64,000 nucleotides of DNA. Origin: Oxalicibacterium faecigallinarum (GTDB lineage Bacteria; Pseudomonadota; Gammaproteobacteria; Burkholderiales; Burkholderiaceae_D). Numbering within the stretch: position 1 is the stretch's first letter; each line of letters opens with the position of its first letter. The notes below the pieces were generated by a model, which saw only the letters and a program-made list of their open reading frames with translations, searched no databases and was not told the origin of the DNA. The DNA lies in assembly GCF_014635705.1 (NCBI RefSeq), contig NZ_BMDI01000001.1, positions 310,001 to 374,000 on the forward strand, written 5' to 3'. Below are positions 26,437-35,285 of this stretch, in pieces. A program made the position numbers and the translations under genes.

Positions 26437-26762
26437 GTCTGGCTCGAATCAGACTGTTCCAACGCACCTTTTCCTTTTATCAACTCACCGATCCTGCTGG
26501 TTCGTTTCTCGCTTACCTGAGAAGAGGGCAGATTTTGTTCGTTTTGCCCCAGTTTGGAAAAGAATGTACCAAAACGGTGCCTTTGCTTACCGTTTTCTTA
26601 CGAAAATGGTTTTCTGCGTGTGCATAAGCGCTTATTCGTTGCGAAAAGAGCGCAATTTTCAAGGTATTTGCTGAAAGTTTCAGCAAAACACATTTCTGGC
26701 ATGCGACATGCTTAGAACTGACATGTCACATCATTGTTGTGTCACTCATCTTGGAGAATGCC
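26437..26762 (+). promoter_or_regulatory. Palindrome-rich control region of the peptide ABC transporter
   Basis: About 325 bases with no gene. It contains AAAACGGT...ACCGTTTT, ATAAGCGCTTAT (26624-26635, perfect), TTTGCTGAAA-G-TTTCAGCAAA (26667-26687, perfect) and TGACATGTCA near 26718. A weak hairpin (AGTCTG/CAGACT, 26436-26455) follows motD. The packing of palindromes close to a sigma-54-like element suggests more than one regulator binds here. Confidence 0.6.
26697..26712 (+). promoter_or_regulatory. Possible sigma-54 promoter of the peptide ABC transporter
   Basis: TGGCATGCGACATGCT matches TGGCACG-N4-TTGC(A/T) with the essential GG and GC at the right distance and two mismatches. It is 50 bases upstream of the binding-protein gene. 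A chance match is possible. Confidence 0.5.
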
Positions 26763-28370
26763 ATGCCCTCATACAAATGGATTTCCCGTTTGCTGGTAAC
26801 CGTGCCACTCGCACTGACCCTGCATTCAGGGGCGTATGCCGAAACGGTCGCCCGCTACGGTATTTCTATGGCGGATATTCCGCTGACCACCGGCCAGCCT
26901 GATCGCGGCGCTGGTGCTTATCAGTTCACCGGTCACACCCTCTACGATCCGCTGATCGCATGGGAAGCGAACATCGACTCGCGTCCCGGCAAGCTGATCC
27001 CGGGTTTGGCTACCGAGTGGAAAGCCGATGCCAAGGATCCCAAGAAGTGGACCTTCACGCTGCGCAAGGGCGTGAAATTCCATGACGGTTCCGAATTCAA
27101 GGCCGACGCCGTGATCTGGAATCTGGACAAGGTTCTAAATGACAAGTCGCCGCAATTCGATGCCAAGCAGAGTGCACAGGTGCGCCCGCGTATTCCGTCC
27201 GTGGCGTCGTACCGCAAGATCAGCGATTACGCAGTCGAGATCACCACCAAGGACGTCGATGCATTGTTCCCTTACCAGTTGCCCTGGTTCCTGGTCTCCA
27301 GTCCGGCACAGTGGGAGAAGCTCGGCAAAGATTGGAACAAGTTTGCCTCGCAACCATCCGGCACCGGTCCGTTCAAGCTCGACAAGCTGGTGCCACGTGA
27401 ACGCGCAGAACTCGTCAAGAATGCTGACTACTGGGACAAGACCCGCATCGCGAAGACCGACCGTATCGTTCTGTTGCCGATCCCTGATGCACTGACCCGT
27501 GCCAACGCACTGTTGAACGGTCAGGTCGATATCATCGAAACGCCACCACCAGATGTCGTGCCGCAACTGCAAGCGGCGAAGATGAAGATCGTCAAGAACG
27601 TCACACCGCACGTCTGGCCATATCACTTCAGCACCTACCCAGGCTCGCCGTGGACCGATATCCGCGTGCGCAAGGCTGCCAATCTGGCGATCGATCGTGA
27701 TGGCATCGTGGCCCTGATGAACGGTCTGGCCGTGCCTGCAGTCGGTCAGGTCGATGCAACCAGCCCATGGTTCGGCAAGCCATCGTTCAAGCTCAAGTAC
27801 GACCTCGCAGCAGCCAAGAAGCTGATGGCTGAAGCTGGCTACAGCCCATCCAAACCGTTGAAAGCAAAAGTCGTGATCGCCCAAGGCGGTACCGGTCAGA
27901 TGCTGTCGCTGCCGATGAACGAATACATCCAGCAAAGCCTGGCTGAAATCGGCATCCAGATCTCGTTCGAAGTCGTTGAACTGGAAAACCTGTACCTCTA
28001 CTGGCGTAGTGGTGCAAAGGCTGACATGGCGACCAGCAAAGGGATCACCGCAATCAACCTGGGGTACGTGACTGCTGATCCGTTCTACGGCATCACCCGT
28101 TTCGTTGACAGCCGCTACGTTGCACCAAACGGCGTCAACTGGGGTGGTTACAACAACCCGAAAGTGGATGCCATGCTTGATCAAATCCGTACCAGCTTCG
28201 ATGTGAAGAAGCAGGACGCATTGCTGGCACAAGTGCACCAAACCATGGTCGACGATGCGCTGATGCTGTGGGTTGTGCATGACGTCAATCCGCACGCCAT
28301 CTCGCCAAAGGTCAAAGGTTTTGTTCAGGCACAGCACTGGTTCCAAGATCTGACCACGATCAAGATGTAA
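26763..28370 (+). CDS. Periplasmic peptide-type ABC transporter substrate-binding protein
   Basis: Family 5 solute-binding protein (DppA/OppA type), 535 residues. A signal peptide ends at AYA-ET (residue 26). The family signature is visible (KWTFTLRKGVKFHDGSEF, DIRVRKAANLAIDRD). GGAG six bases before ATG 26763 sets the start. It heads an operon with two permeases and two ATPases. Substrate unknown: could be peptides, a nickel chelate or other small molecules. The order binding protein-permease-permease-ATPase-ATPase is canonical except that the F-type ATPase precedes the D-type. Confidence 0.9.
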   Translation: MPSYKWISRLLVTVPLALTLHSGAYAETVARYGISMADIPLTTGQPDRGAGAYQFTGHTLYDPLIAWEANIDSRPGKLIPGLATEWKADAKDPKKWTFTLRKGVKFHDGSEFKADAVIWNLDKVLNDKSPQFDAKQSAQVRPRIPSVASYRKISDYAVEITTKDVDALFPYQLPWFLVSSPAQWEKLGKDWNKFASQPSGTGPFKLDKLVPRERAELVKNADYWDKTRIAKTDRIVLLPIPDALTRANALLNGQVDIIETPPPDVVPQLQAAKMKIVKNVTPHVWPYHFSTYPGSPWTDIRVRKAANLAIDRDGIVALMNGLAVPAVGQVDATSPWFGKPSFKLKYDLAAAKKLMAEAGYSPSKPLKAKVVIAQGGTGQMLSLPMNEYIQQSLAEIGIQISFEVVELENLYLYWRSGAKADMATSKGITAINLGYVTADPFYGITRFVDSRYVAPNGVNWGGYNNPKVDAMLDQIRTSFDVKKQDALLAQVHQTMVDDALMLWVVHDVNPHAISPKVKGFVQAQHWFQDLTTIKM

Positions 28371-28587
28371 TCCCAAGGGAGCCGCGGTTGTCCTCAACAT
28401 CTCCGGTTCCCGCTCCGCAGTTGAAAGTGATGTGGTTGTTTGCAATAGCAGTACTCCCGGCGCAGTGCGGTTCGCCGTGCTGTGTCCGGCCCAATACGTC
28501 GTCACCGATGCCGTGGATGGCATCGGCATGTTTGCGAAATTGTTTTTGACTTACCCCGCCCTTGCGGCGCGTCATGAAAGCTGTCTC
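28371..28587 (+). other. 217-base spacer between binding protein and first permease genes
   Basis: An open frame in phase with the permease begins at GTG 28432 but lacks a ribosome binding site and a membrane-helix start. The hydrophobic first helix of the permease begins only at MFTYILKRLLYA (28588). The GC content is normal. I see no hairpin or promoter. The spacer probably allows different expression levels of the binding protein and the membrane subunits. Confidence 0.4.
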
Positions 28588-29532
28588 ATGTTTACCTATA
28601 TCCTCAAGCGCCTGTTGTACGCGATCCCGATTGCGCTGAGCGTGACCGTGCTGTCGTTCATGTTGGTCTATCTCGCTCCTGGTGATCCGCTCAACGCGAT
28701 TGCGCCCGCCGATGCACCGGAAGAAGTCATCACCGCACTCAAGGCCGCCTATGGCCTCGACAAGCCGGTCCCTGTGCAATACGGCATGTGGCTGCTGCGC
28801 GCGGTACAAGGGGATCTCGGTACCTCGATCGCCACCGGCCGTGAAGTCGTGAGCGAAGTCATGAGCGCGGTCAGTAACACCTTGTTGCTGGCTGGCGCTG
28901 CCGGTCTGGTTGGGGTGGTTGCCGGCTGCATTCTCGGCGCACTGGCTGGTTACTGGCACGGCAGCATCATTGACCGTGTCGCCACATTTATTTCCGTGAT
29001 TGGTGTCAGCGTCCCGCATTACTGGCTGGGTCTGGTGCTGACGATTGTGTTTTCGATCTGGCTGGGCTGGTTGCCTGCGATGGGTGCAGGGCCGGGCGGT
29101 GGCTGGCAGTGGGATGTTGAACACTTCAAGCATCTGATCCTGCCTGCTGCAACGATGGCTGTGATCCCGATGGGCATCATCACCCGCACCGTGCGTGCGC
29201 TGGTGGCCGACATGCTGGAGCAGGAGTTCGTCGTCTCGCTGCGTGCACGTGGTCTGAGCAATGTCGCCATTTTCCGTCACATCGCCAAAAACACCGCACC
29301 AACCGTACTGGCTGTCACCGGTCTGCAAATTGGTTACCTGATGGGCGGTTCGATTCTGGTCGAAACCGTGTTCGCATGGCCGGGTACTGGCTTCCTGTTG
29401 AACACCGCGATCTTCCAGCGCGACATGCCGCTGCTGCAAGGCACGATCCTCGTGTTGTGCATGTTCTTCGTCGCGCTCAATCTGCTGGTCGACATTCTGC
29501 AACCGCTTCTTGATCCACGCATGGGTCGTTAA
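28588..29532 (+). CDS. ABC transporter permease (DppB/OppB type)
   Basis: 314 residues with six predicted membrane helices. The N-terminus MFTYILKRLLYAIPIALSV is typical of DppB. The EAA-type cytoplasmic motif lies around SLRARGLSNVAIFRHIAKNT. ATG 28588 is chosen because the family start aligns here; the ribosome binding site (GAAAG) is weak. Part of the five-gene operon. Confidence 0.92.
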   Translation: MFTYILKRLLYAIPIALSVTVLSFMLVYLAPGDPLNAIAPADAPEEVITALKAAYGLDKPVPVQYGMWLLRAVQGDLGTSIATGREVVSEVMSAVSNTLLLAGAAGLVGVVAGCILGALAGYWHGSIIDRVATFISVIGVSVPHYWLGLVLTIVFSIWLGWLPAMGAGPGGGWQWDVEHFKHLILPAATMAVIPMGIITRTVRALVADMLEQEFVVSLRARGLSNVAIFRHIAKNTAPTVLAVTGLQIGYLMGGSILVETVFAWPGTGFLLNTAIFQRDMPLLQGTILVLCMFFVALNLLVDILQPLLDPRMGR

Positions 29533-29576
29533 GAAGTCCGCTGAATGCACGCTAAACGTAACACTGGGAAAAAATA

Positions 29577-30476
29577 ATGAAGGCTTCACCATTTGAATTT
29601 CTGCCGCAACCGCCGATGCCGGTGGTCGCCGCCCAACCGCGCGGTTACTGGGGCACGGTCTTGCGCAAACTCATGCGCGATCCGGTTGCCATGGGTGCCG
29701 CCATCGTCCTGCTGCTGATCGTTGCTGCAGCCGTGTTTGCACCGCTGCTGGCGCCGGCCGATCCGTTCAAGAGCAGCATGATCAAGCGCCTGCTGCCGAT
29801 CGGTAGCGAAGGCTATCTGCTTGGTTCCGATGAACTGGGTCGCGACATGCTGAGCCGTCTGATGTACGGCGGTCGCCTGTCGCTGATGATGGGCGTCATG
29901 CCGGTGCTGTGTGCCTTCGGTATCGGCACCACCATCGGTCTGCTGGCCGGTTATGTGGGCGGCAAGGTCAACATGGTCATCATGCGTGTGCTGGACGTGT
30001 TCTACGCCTTCCCATCCGTGCTGCTGGCTGTCGCCATCTCCGGCGCACTCGGCCCTGGCATGAGCAACAGTATCCTCGCGCTGACGCTGGTGTTCGTGCC
30101 GCAGATCGTGCGTGTGGCAGAAAGCGTCACCACACAGGTTCGCAAGCTCGATTACATCGAAGCCGCCCGCATGAGTGGTGCCAGCGCCATGTCGATCATC
30201 CGTACGCACGTACTTGGTAACGTGCTCGGTCCGGTCTTTGTGTATGCAACCGGTTTGCTCAGCGTCAGCATGATTCTCGCCGCCGGTCTGTCCTTCCTCG
30301 GTCTGGGCGTACGTCCACCAGAGCCGGAATGGGGCCTCATGCTCAATACGCTGCGCTCGGCAATCTTCCGCAATCCATGGATTGCGGCACTGCCCGGCAT
30401 CATGATTTTCGCCACGTCGATCGCCTTCAACCTGCTAGCCGATGGCGTGCGCTCTGCAATGGATATCCGCAAATGA
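29577..30476 (+). CDS. ABC transporter permease (DppC/OppC type)
   Basis: 299 residues, with a cytoplasmic N-terminus and the OppC-type block (VFAPLLAPADPF, LLGSDELGRDMLSRLMYGGR). The coupling motif lies around YIEAARMSGASAMSIIRTH. Its stop overlaps the start of the next ATPase gene (ATGA), so translation is coupled. Confidence 0.93.
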   Translation: MKASPFEFLPQPPMPVVAAQPRGYWGTVLRKLMRDPVAMGAAIVLLLIVAAAVFAPLLAPADPFKSSMIKRLLPIGSEGYLLGSDELGRDMLSRLMYGGRLSLMMGVMPVLCAFGIGTTIGLLAGYVGGKVNMVIMRVLDVFYAFPSVLLAVAISGALGPGMSNSILALTLVFVPQIVRVAESVTTQVRKLDYIEAARMSGASAMSIIRTHVLGNVLGPVFVYATGLLSVSMILAAGLSFLGLGVRPPEPEWGLMLNTLRSAIFRNPWIAALPGIMIFATSIAFNLLADGVRSAMDIRK

Positions 30477-31558
30477 AAACCGAAAACAAACTGTTCCCCA
30501 CGGAAGACAAGGGCGGCCCTGCGCAACCCTTGCTGGTGGTCAAGGACCTCAAGAAATACTTTCCCGTCCGCGGTGGCTTGCTCAACCGCGAAAAAAAATT
30601 CGTCCACGCTGTCGATGGTGTCAGCTTCTCCGTCGCCAAGGGCAAGACGCTTGGCATCGTTGGTGAATCCGGCTGTGGCAAGTCGTCCACTGCTCGCGTG
30701 GTTGCACGCCTGAACGAGCCGGACAGTGGCAGCATGATTTTCGATGGCGAAGGCGTGGCCGAATTTGGCGGGATCGAATTCAAGGAATTCCGTCGCAACC
30801 TGCAGATGGTGTTTCAGGATTCGTTCGCCTCGCTCAATCCGCGTCTGACGATTCTTGATACCGTCGCTTATGGCCCGCAAGTACATGGCGTCTCGCGTAC
30901 CGAAGCGCTGGAACGCGCCAACAATCTGCTCAAGCGCGTCGGTCTGGAGCCATCGATGTTCGGCCAGCGTTATCCGCATGAGCTATCTGGTGGTCAGCGT
31001 CAGCGCGTCAACATTGCTCGTGCATTGGCATTCCAGCCGCGTCTCGTGATTCTGGATGAAGCGGTTGCTGCACTCGATAAGTCCGTGCAGGCGCAGGTGC
31101 TTAATTTGCTGCAGGAGCTCAAGGTCGAGCACGATCTGACCTATCTGTTCATCTCGCACGATCTGCACGTCGTCCATTACATCAGTGATGAAGTCATGGT
31201 CATGTATCTGGGGCAGGTCGTCGAAAAAGGCCCGGTCGAAGATATCTACGGCAACGCACGTCATCCGTACACGCGTGCCTTGCTGTCCGCCGTGCCATCG
31301 ATGGACCCGGACAACCGCACGCAAAAATCGCCGCTCGCTGGCGATCCACCCAATCCAATCAATCCGCCATCGGGCTGCCGCTTCTGTGCACGTTGCGCGC
31401 ATGCCGAAGCCGTGTGCGAATCGCTCGCGCCCAAGCTGATGGCAGTTGGCAGTAATACAGAACACATGGTCGCCTGCCACATGAACGACGCGCAATCCGG
31501 TCACACCCAGCGCGTCAATTTCGTGGCAGCACAGTCGAACGAAGAGGTAACAGCATGA
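30473..31558 (+). CDS. ABC transporter ATP-binding protein (DppF/OppF type)
   Basis: 361 residues. Walker A GESGCGKSS, signature LSGGQRQR, Walker B LVILDEAVAALD and the H-loop FISHDL are present. The C-terminal oligopeptide-ABC extension has four cysteines (CRFCARCAHAEAVC), as in families that bind an iron-sulfur cluster or metal. ATG 30473 overlaps the preceding stop. DEAVAALD replaces the usual DEPxSALD. Confidence 0.94.
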   Translation: MKTENKLFPTEDKGGPAQPLLVVKDLKKYFPVRGGLLNREKKFVHAVDGVSFSVAKGKTLGIVGESGCGKSSTARVVARLNEPDSGSMIFDGEGVAEFGGIEFKEFRRNLQMVFQDSFASLNPRLTILDTVAYGPQVHGVSRTEALERANNLLKRVGLEPSMFGQRYPHELSGGQRQRVNIARALAFQPRLVILDEAVAALDKSVQAQVLNLLQELKVEHDLTYLFISHDLHVVHYISDEVMVMYLGQVVEKGPVEDIYGNARHPYTRALLSAVPSMDPDNRTQKSPLAGDPPNPINPPSGCRFCARCAHAEAVCESLAPKLMAVGSNTEHMVACHMNDAQSGHTQRVNFVAAQSNEEVTA

Positions 31559-32553
31559 CAAATCCACTGGTCAAGGTCACCGACCTTTGTGTCGAGTTTA
31601 ACGGTGCGCGCCGCGCCCGTGCGCTCGATCACGTCAGCTTCGATATTCAACCGGGCGAGGTGCTGGGTTTGCTGGGTGAATCCGGCTCCGGCAAGAGCGT
31701 CACCTTGCGCACGCTGCTGCGCCTGCATCCGCAGCGCACCACGCGCATCGGCGGCAGCATTCAGGTCGATGGCAAGGAGGTGCTGGACCTGAAAGGCAAG
31801 GATCTCGATCACTATCGCGGTGGCACCGTCTCCATGATCTTTCAGGAGCCGGGCCTCGCGTTCGATCCGGTCTATACCATTGGTCAGCAGATCGTCGAAA
31901 CCATTCGCGCACATGATGCAGTAGACAAAGCTACCGCGGCCAAGCGCGCACTGGAAATGCTGGAACGCGTACAAATCCCGCAAGCCAAGCGCCGCTTTGA
32001 TGCCTACCCGCATGAGCTGTCTGGTGGTATGCGCCAACGTGCGATGATCGCGCTGGCCTTGTCATGCCGTCCCAAGTTGTTGCTGGCGGATGAGCCGACC
32101 ACCGCGCTCGATGCCTCGGTGCAAATTCAGATTCTGCTCCTGCTGCGTGAGCTGCAAAAAGAAACCGGCATGTCCGTCATCTTCGTTACCCACGATATCG
32201 GTGCCGCGGTGGAAGTCGCTGATCGCATCGCCGTCATGTACGGTGGCCGCATCATCGAAGAAAACTCGGTCAAGGGCATCGTCACATCGCCCATGCATCC
32301 GTACACGGCAGGTCTGCTCGGCTCTACCGTCAGCAGCGACAATCGCGGCAAGCCATTGCCCGCCGTACGCGGTGCACCTCCCAACCTCGCTGCCATTCCG
32401 CCAGGCTGCACGTTTGCACCACGTTGCGATAACGCGAGTGAGCGTTGTACCAAGGATAGACCAGCGTTGTTATCGGCAGATGGTGCGCGATTGGCGTGCT
32501 GGCATCCGGTGAAGGAGTTAGTTATGCCGGACAGGAATTTGGCTTATGCCTGA
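31555..32553 (+). CDS. ABC transporter ATP-binding protein (DppD/OppD type)
   Basis: 332 residues. Walker [10 protein letters not shown], signature LSGGMRQR, Walker [14 protein letters not shown]-loop VTHDI and the C-terminal cysteines ([14 protein letters not shown]) are visible. It overlaps the previous gene by four bases and ends the operon, with a strong terminator 18 bases downstream. Confidence 0.94.
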   Translation: MTNPLVKVTDLCVEFNGARRARALDHVSFDIQPGEVLGLLGESGSGKSVTLRTLLRLHPQRTTRIGGSIQVDGKEVLDLKGKDLDHYRGGTVSMIFQEPGLAFDPVYTIGQQIVETIRAHDAVDKATAAKRALEMLERVQIPQAKRRFDAYPHELSGGMRQRAMIALALSCRPKLLLADEPTTALDASVQIQILLLLRELQKETGMSVIFVTHDIGAAVEVADRIAVMYGGRIIEENSVKGIVTSPMHPYTAGLLGSTVSSDNRGKPLPAVRGAPPNLAAIPPGCTFAPRCDNASERCTKDRPALLSADGARLACWHPVKELVMPDRNLAYA

Positions 32554-32570
32554 GCACTCAAGAAATGAAA

Positions 32571-32595
32571 AAGCACCTGTGAAGGTGCTTTTTTT
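32571..32595 (+). terminator. Rho-independent terminator of the ABC transporter operon
   Basis: AAGCACCT (32571-32578), GTGA loop and AGGTGCTT (32583-32590) followed by T residues. Confidence 0.9.
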
Positions 32596-32699
32596 ACGCG
32601 TGCAGAAAACGACAGATCTTATCCCATACTAATGGGAGATTTGATGTATTCAAGAAGGCGCTATTTGGATTCTTCTGACATGCAGCAACTTAGCCCCAT

Positions 32700-33290
32700 A
32701 TGATCAAAAATCTCAATTCATGGTTGATCAATATGCGTTTTCTGATTGGATTTTTTAGTCTGCTGCTTGTTGTTGCGGTTCCAGCTTTTGCTCAAACCAC
32801 GCAAGCGGAACAGCAAGGCAATTTTGTATTGCGTGTTTACATGGATACATGTGTAAAACATCTCGGTAATACCGATAAGATTTCTCGCTACGTTAAAGAA
32901 AATAAATATGTGCGCGCAGATGAGCAATTTTCTAAGGCTGCTTTGCGAGGACAAAAGGGCGAGGTATGGGGTGTGCCAAACTCAATTGGTCAGTTTATTG
33001 TGGTCCTATCTGGAGAAAACCATTGTTCTGCTTGGGCGAGAACTGCAGATGCAAAAACGGTAAATACGGGCTTTGAACGGCTTGTTAAAGGCACGGCTCG
33101 ACCAGGCATAACTATCAGCTCGCTTGTCGATAAAGTGTCTGATGGCGTTGGGGGAAAGTATCGGCAGTTAGGCTATTTTTTGAGTAAGGAAGGTGCATCT
33201 CATGGTTGGACAATGTTATCCACGACATCGGATGCGCCAGCCGCAGAAGTGCAAACGCGTTTAACTTTTGCTCCAACTACATTGCCTTAA
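32700..33290 (+). CDS. Secreted hypothetical protein (possible NMCC_0638 family)
   Basis: 196 residues from ATG 32700 or 185 from ATG 32733. A signal peptide ends at AFA-QT. The mature part has two cysteines (YMDTCVKHLG and GENHCSAWAR) that could form one disulfide, and an alpha-beta character. It resembles, from memory, the NMCC_0638 family of small exported proteins, but this is unverified. It is AT-richer than its neighbours, with codons such as aaa and ttt favoured, suggesting horizontal acquisition. The next gene begins ten bases downstream on the same strand. Confidence 0.7.
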   Translation: MIKNLNSWLINMRFLIGFFSLLLVVAVPAFAQTTQAEQQGNFVLRVYMDTCVKHLGNTDKISRYVKENKYVRADEQFSKAALRGQKGEVWGVPNSIGQFIVVLSGENHCSAWARTADAKTVNTGFERLVKGTARPGITISSLVDKVSDGVGGKYRQLGYFLSKEGASHGWTMLSTTSDAPAAEVQTRLTFAPTTLP

Positions 33291-33299
33291 AGTTACGAC

Positions 33300-33887
33300 A
33301 TGGGAATACAGGGAATACCGACACCGGAACACTGGAATTATTTTCTTTCACTTGAAGATGATGTGATTCAGTTGGCTCGTTATCTTGAGCCCACTGAAAG
33401 AAATTTTTCTTCTTATTCATTGGAGTTGGCGCGAATATTATTTGCAGCTTCATCTGAGGTTGATGTTATTTGTAAAAGACTTTGTTTAAAAATTAATGTA
33501 GATAGCAAAGCTAACAACATCATGAAGTATCGAGATGAGTTATTAAACGCCTGTCCACAAATTAAAGACACGCGTGTGGAAATTCCTCGATTTGGATTGA
33601 AGTTTCATCCGTGGGAACAGTGGGGCAAAGATAAAACACCTCTCTGGTGGACTGCTTATAACAATGTCAAACATCATAGACATACGCATTTTTCAGATGC
33701 TAATTTGAAGCATGCTCTTAATGCGGTTGCAGGTCTATTTGTGTTGCTGCTATTTTTCTATAGGGAAGAAGGCGAGAAAGCTCAATTGAATCCTGATCCG
33801 ACTTTGTTTAAAGCTGGTTATCCATTTCAAGTTGATACGTCTTTTTATGCTCCTCATCTAACTATCTATCAACTTCCTAATCTTTAG
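33300..33887 (+). CDS. All-helical hypothetical protein with NNVKHHR motif (HEPN-like?)
   Basis: 195 residues, AT-rich, no signal peptide. The motif WWTAYNNVKHHRHTHF at 116-131, followed by a hydrophobic helix ALNAVAGLFVLLLFFY, resembles a pattern (W..YN.VKH.R) seen in HEPN-like helical proteins that occur near toxins and defence genes. A canonical HEPN Rx4-6H catalytic motif is not evident. It starts ten bases after the secreted-protein gene. Function unknown. Low GC relative to neighbours suggests transfer. Confidence 0.65.
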   Translation: MGIQGIPTPEHWNYFLSLEDDVIQLARYLEPTERNFSSYSLELARILFAASSEVDVICKRLCLKINVDSKANNIMKYRDELLNACPQIKDTRVEIPRFGLKFHPWEQWGKDKTPLWWTAYNNVKHHRHTHFSDANLKHALNAVAGLFVLLLFFYREEGEKAQLNPDPTLFKAGYPFQVDTSFYAPHLTIYQLPNL

Positions 33888-33898
33888 GGCATAAAAAA

Positions 33899-33920
33899 GC
33901 CGCACACATGTGCGGCTTTT
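33899..33920. terminator. Bidirectional terminator in a convergent gap
   Basis: GCCGCACA (33899-33906), two bases, TGTGCGGC (33909-33916), flanked by A-run upstream and TTTT downstream. It separates the + strand AT-rich genes from the - strand deacetylase-like gene. Confidence 0.88.
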
Positions 33921-33938
33921 GCTTGATGCGACAAACGC

Positions 33939-35267
33939 TTACTTCTGCGTATACGTATCCTTCTGCTTATCCTGCAGCAGCACTTGCGTGTACAAACGCT
34001 TCTCCGCTTTGTTGTACTGATCTTCTGCCCACGTACGGCATTCAGGGCAGCAGAAGCGCGGAATCTGTACGGCAAAGACTGGCAGACGTGGGCGGCTTTC
34101 GTTGCGCGATTCTATCGTCACGGCACCGCCGCAATCCGGCACTTTGCAGGTACGCACGGTTTCCGTTTGTGATTCGCGGATGCCGGCGGTGTCGTAGTAG
34201 ATGTTTTGTTCGCGCGTGTGGAATGGTGCGTCGCCATAGACTTCATCGCGCAAGGTTTCGCGATTGTTCCAGCGCTCAAACGTGACTTCCTTGAGCTTCT
34301 TCAGGTAGTCGTTGATGCGTGGGTCCTGCTTTTGATCTTCTTCGTCATAGTCCGGCTCGCGAATCTGCGAGTAGTCCATGCCGGCCATCGCGAGGATGAT
34401 GCCGGTGTTGATGTAGGGCAGGGCGCTTTCGATCGAATAGCCACCTTCCAGCACGGCGATGTCAGGTTTGAGGCGATCATTGAGCACGGCGTAACCTTGC
34501 GCCGTGAATTTCATGTTCGTGATCGGATCGGAATAGTGATTGTCCTGACCGGCCGAATTGATGATGAGGTCTGGCTTGAAGTCGGCCAGAATCGGCATCA
34601 CGATTTCATCCAGTACGTAGAGGAAGCCTTCTTCGCAAGTATTCGGCGGCATCGGCAGGTTAATGGTGGTGCCGAATGCATTCGGGCCACCGAGTTCATC
34701 CGGGAAGCCTGAGCCCGGATAGAGCGTGCGGCCATCCTGATGCAGCGAGATGAAGAGCGTGTTGGGATCGTGCCAGAAGATATCCTGCGAGCCATCACCG
34801 TGGTGGCAATCGGTATCGACGATGGCGATCTTCTTGATGCCGTTCTTGTCGCCATACTTCTCGCGGATGTACTCGACCATGATGGCCTCCATGTTCAGCG
34901 TGCAGAAGCCACGTGTGCCGTGCACGACGCGCATCGAGTGGTGGCCGCAAGGGCGCACGAGCGCAAAGGCGTTATCGACTTCCTTGGTCATTACCTTGTC
35001 TGCCGCCGTCAGTGTGCCGCCGACCGAGATCAGGTGCGAGGCATGCACGAGCTCATCGATGCCGGGTACGCAAAAGTGCACGCGGTTGATGTCTTCTGCG
35101 GTGGCGAGATCGGGCTTGAATTCGATGATGTTGTCGAAGTCGAGCAGGCCTTCTTCGCTGACCTGATCTTGCGTGTAGAGCAGGCGCTCTTCGCGCTCAG
35201 GATGGTTGGGCGAGATCGCGTAGTCGAAGGCGGGGAAAAATACCAGTCCGGTTTTCTTTTTGGTCAT
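33939..35267 (-). CDS. Histone-deacetylase/acetylpolyamine amidohydrolase family protein with C-terminal zinc ribbon
   Basis: 442 residues. Residues about 1-310 are a class II-like HDAC fold with the active-site elements intact: H109-H110 (RPCGHHS), zinc ligands D153 and H155 (DTDCHHGDG), D242 (AGQDNHYSDP), and the catalytic Y277 (LEGGYS). The C-terminal about 70 residues carry C374, C379, C406-C407 and C410 (CKVPDCGG and CCPECRTW), a likely zinc ribbon not typical of this family. Bacterial members deacetylate polyamines, acetoin-related compounds or amides; the substrate here is unknown. It is the second gene of an operon with the HyuA-like gene. Confidence 0.85.
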   Translation of the reverse strand: MTKKKTGLVFFPAFDYAISPNHPEREERLLYTQDQVSEEGLLDFDNIIEFKPDLATAEDINRVHFCVPGIDELVHASHLISVGGTLTAADKVMTKEVDNAFALVRPCGHHSMRVVHGTRGFCTLNMEAIMVEYIREKYGDKNGIKKIAIVDTDCHHGDGSQDIFWHDPNTLFISLHQDGRTLYPGSGFPDELGGPNAFGTTINLPMPPNTCEEGFLYVLDEIVMPILADFKPDLIINSAGQDNHYSDPITNMKFTAQGYAVLNDRLKPDIAVLEGGYSIESALPYINTGIILAMAGMDYSQIREPDYDEEDQKQDPRINDYLKKLKEVTFERWNNRETLRDEVYGDAPFHTREQNIYYDTAGIRESQTETVRTCKVPDCGGAVTIESRNESRPRLPVFAVQIPRFCCPECRTWAEDQYNKAEKRLYTQVLLQDKQKDTYTQK

Positions 35268-35285
35268 GGTGTGTTCCTTACTGTG

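Noticed and set aside
26436-26455. Terminator after motD
   Set aside because: The AGTCTG/CAGACT stem is only 6 bp with an 8-base loop, and no clean T-run follows; recorded only as a weak hairpin.
27135-28529. 464-codon - strand frame opposite the substrate-binding protein gene
   Set aside because: Composition typical of antisense frames, no motif; the + strand gene has a signal peptide and family signature.
28432-28587. Extended N-terminus of the DppB-type permease from GTG 28432
   Set aside because: No ribosome binding site, and permeases of this family begin directly with the first membrane helix as at 28588.
33300-33887. Toxin-antitoxin pair or CRISPR-associated function for the AT-rich genes
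   Set aside because: The first protein has a signal peptide, there is no antitoxin-like partner, and no CRISPR repeats are visible anywhere in the window.
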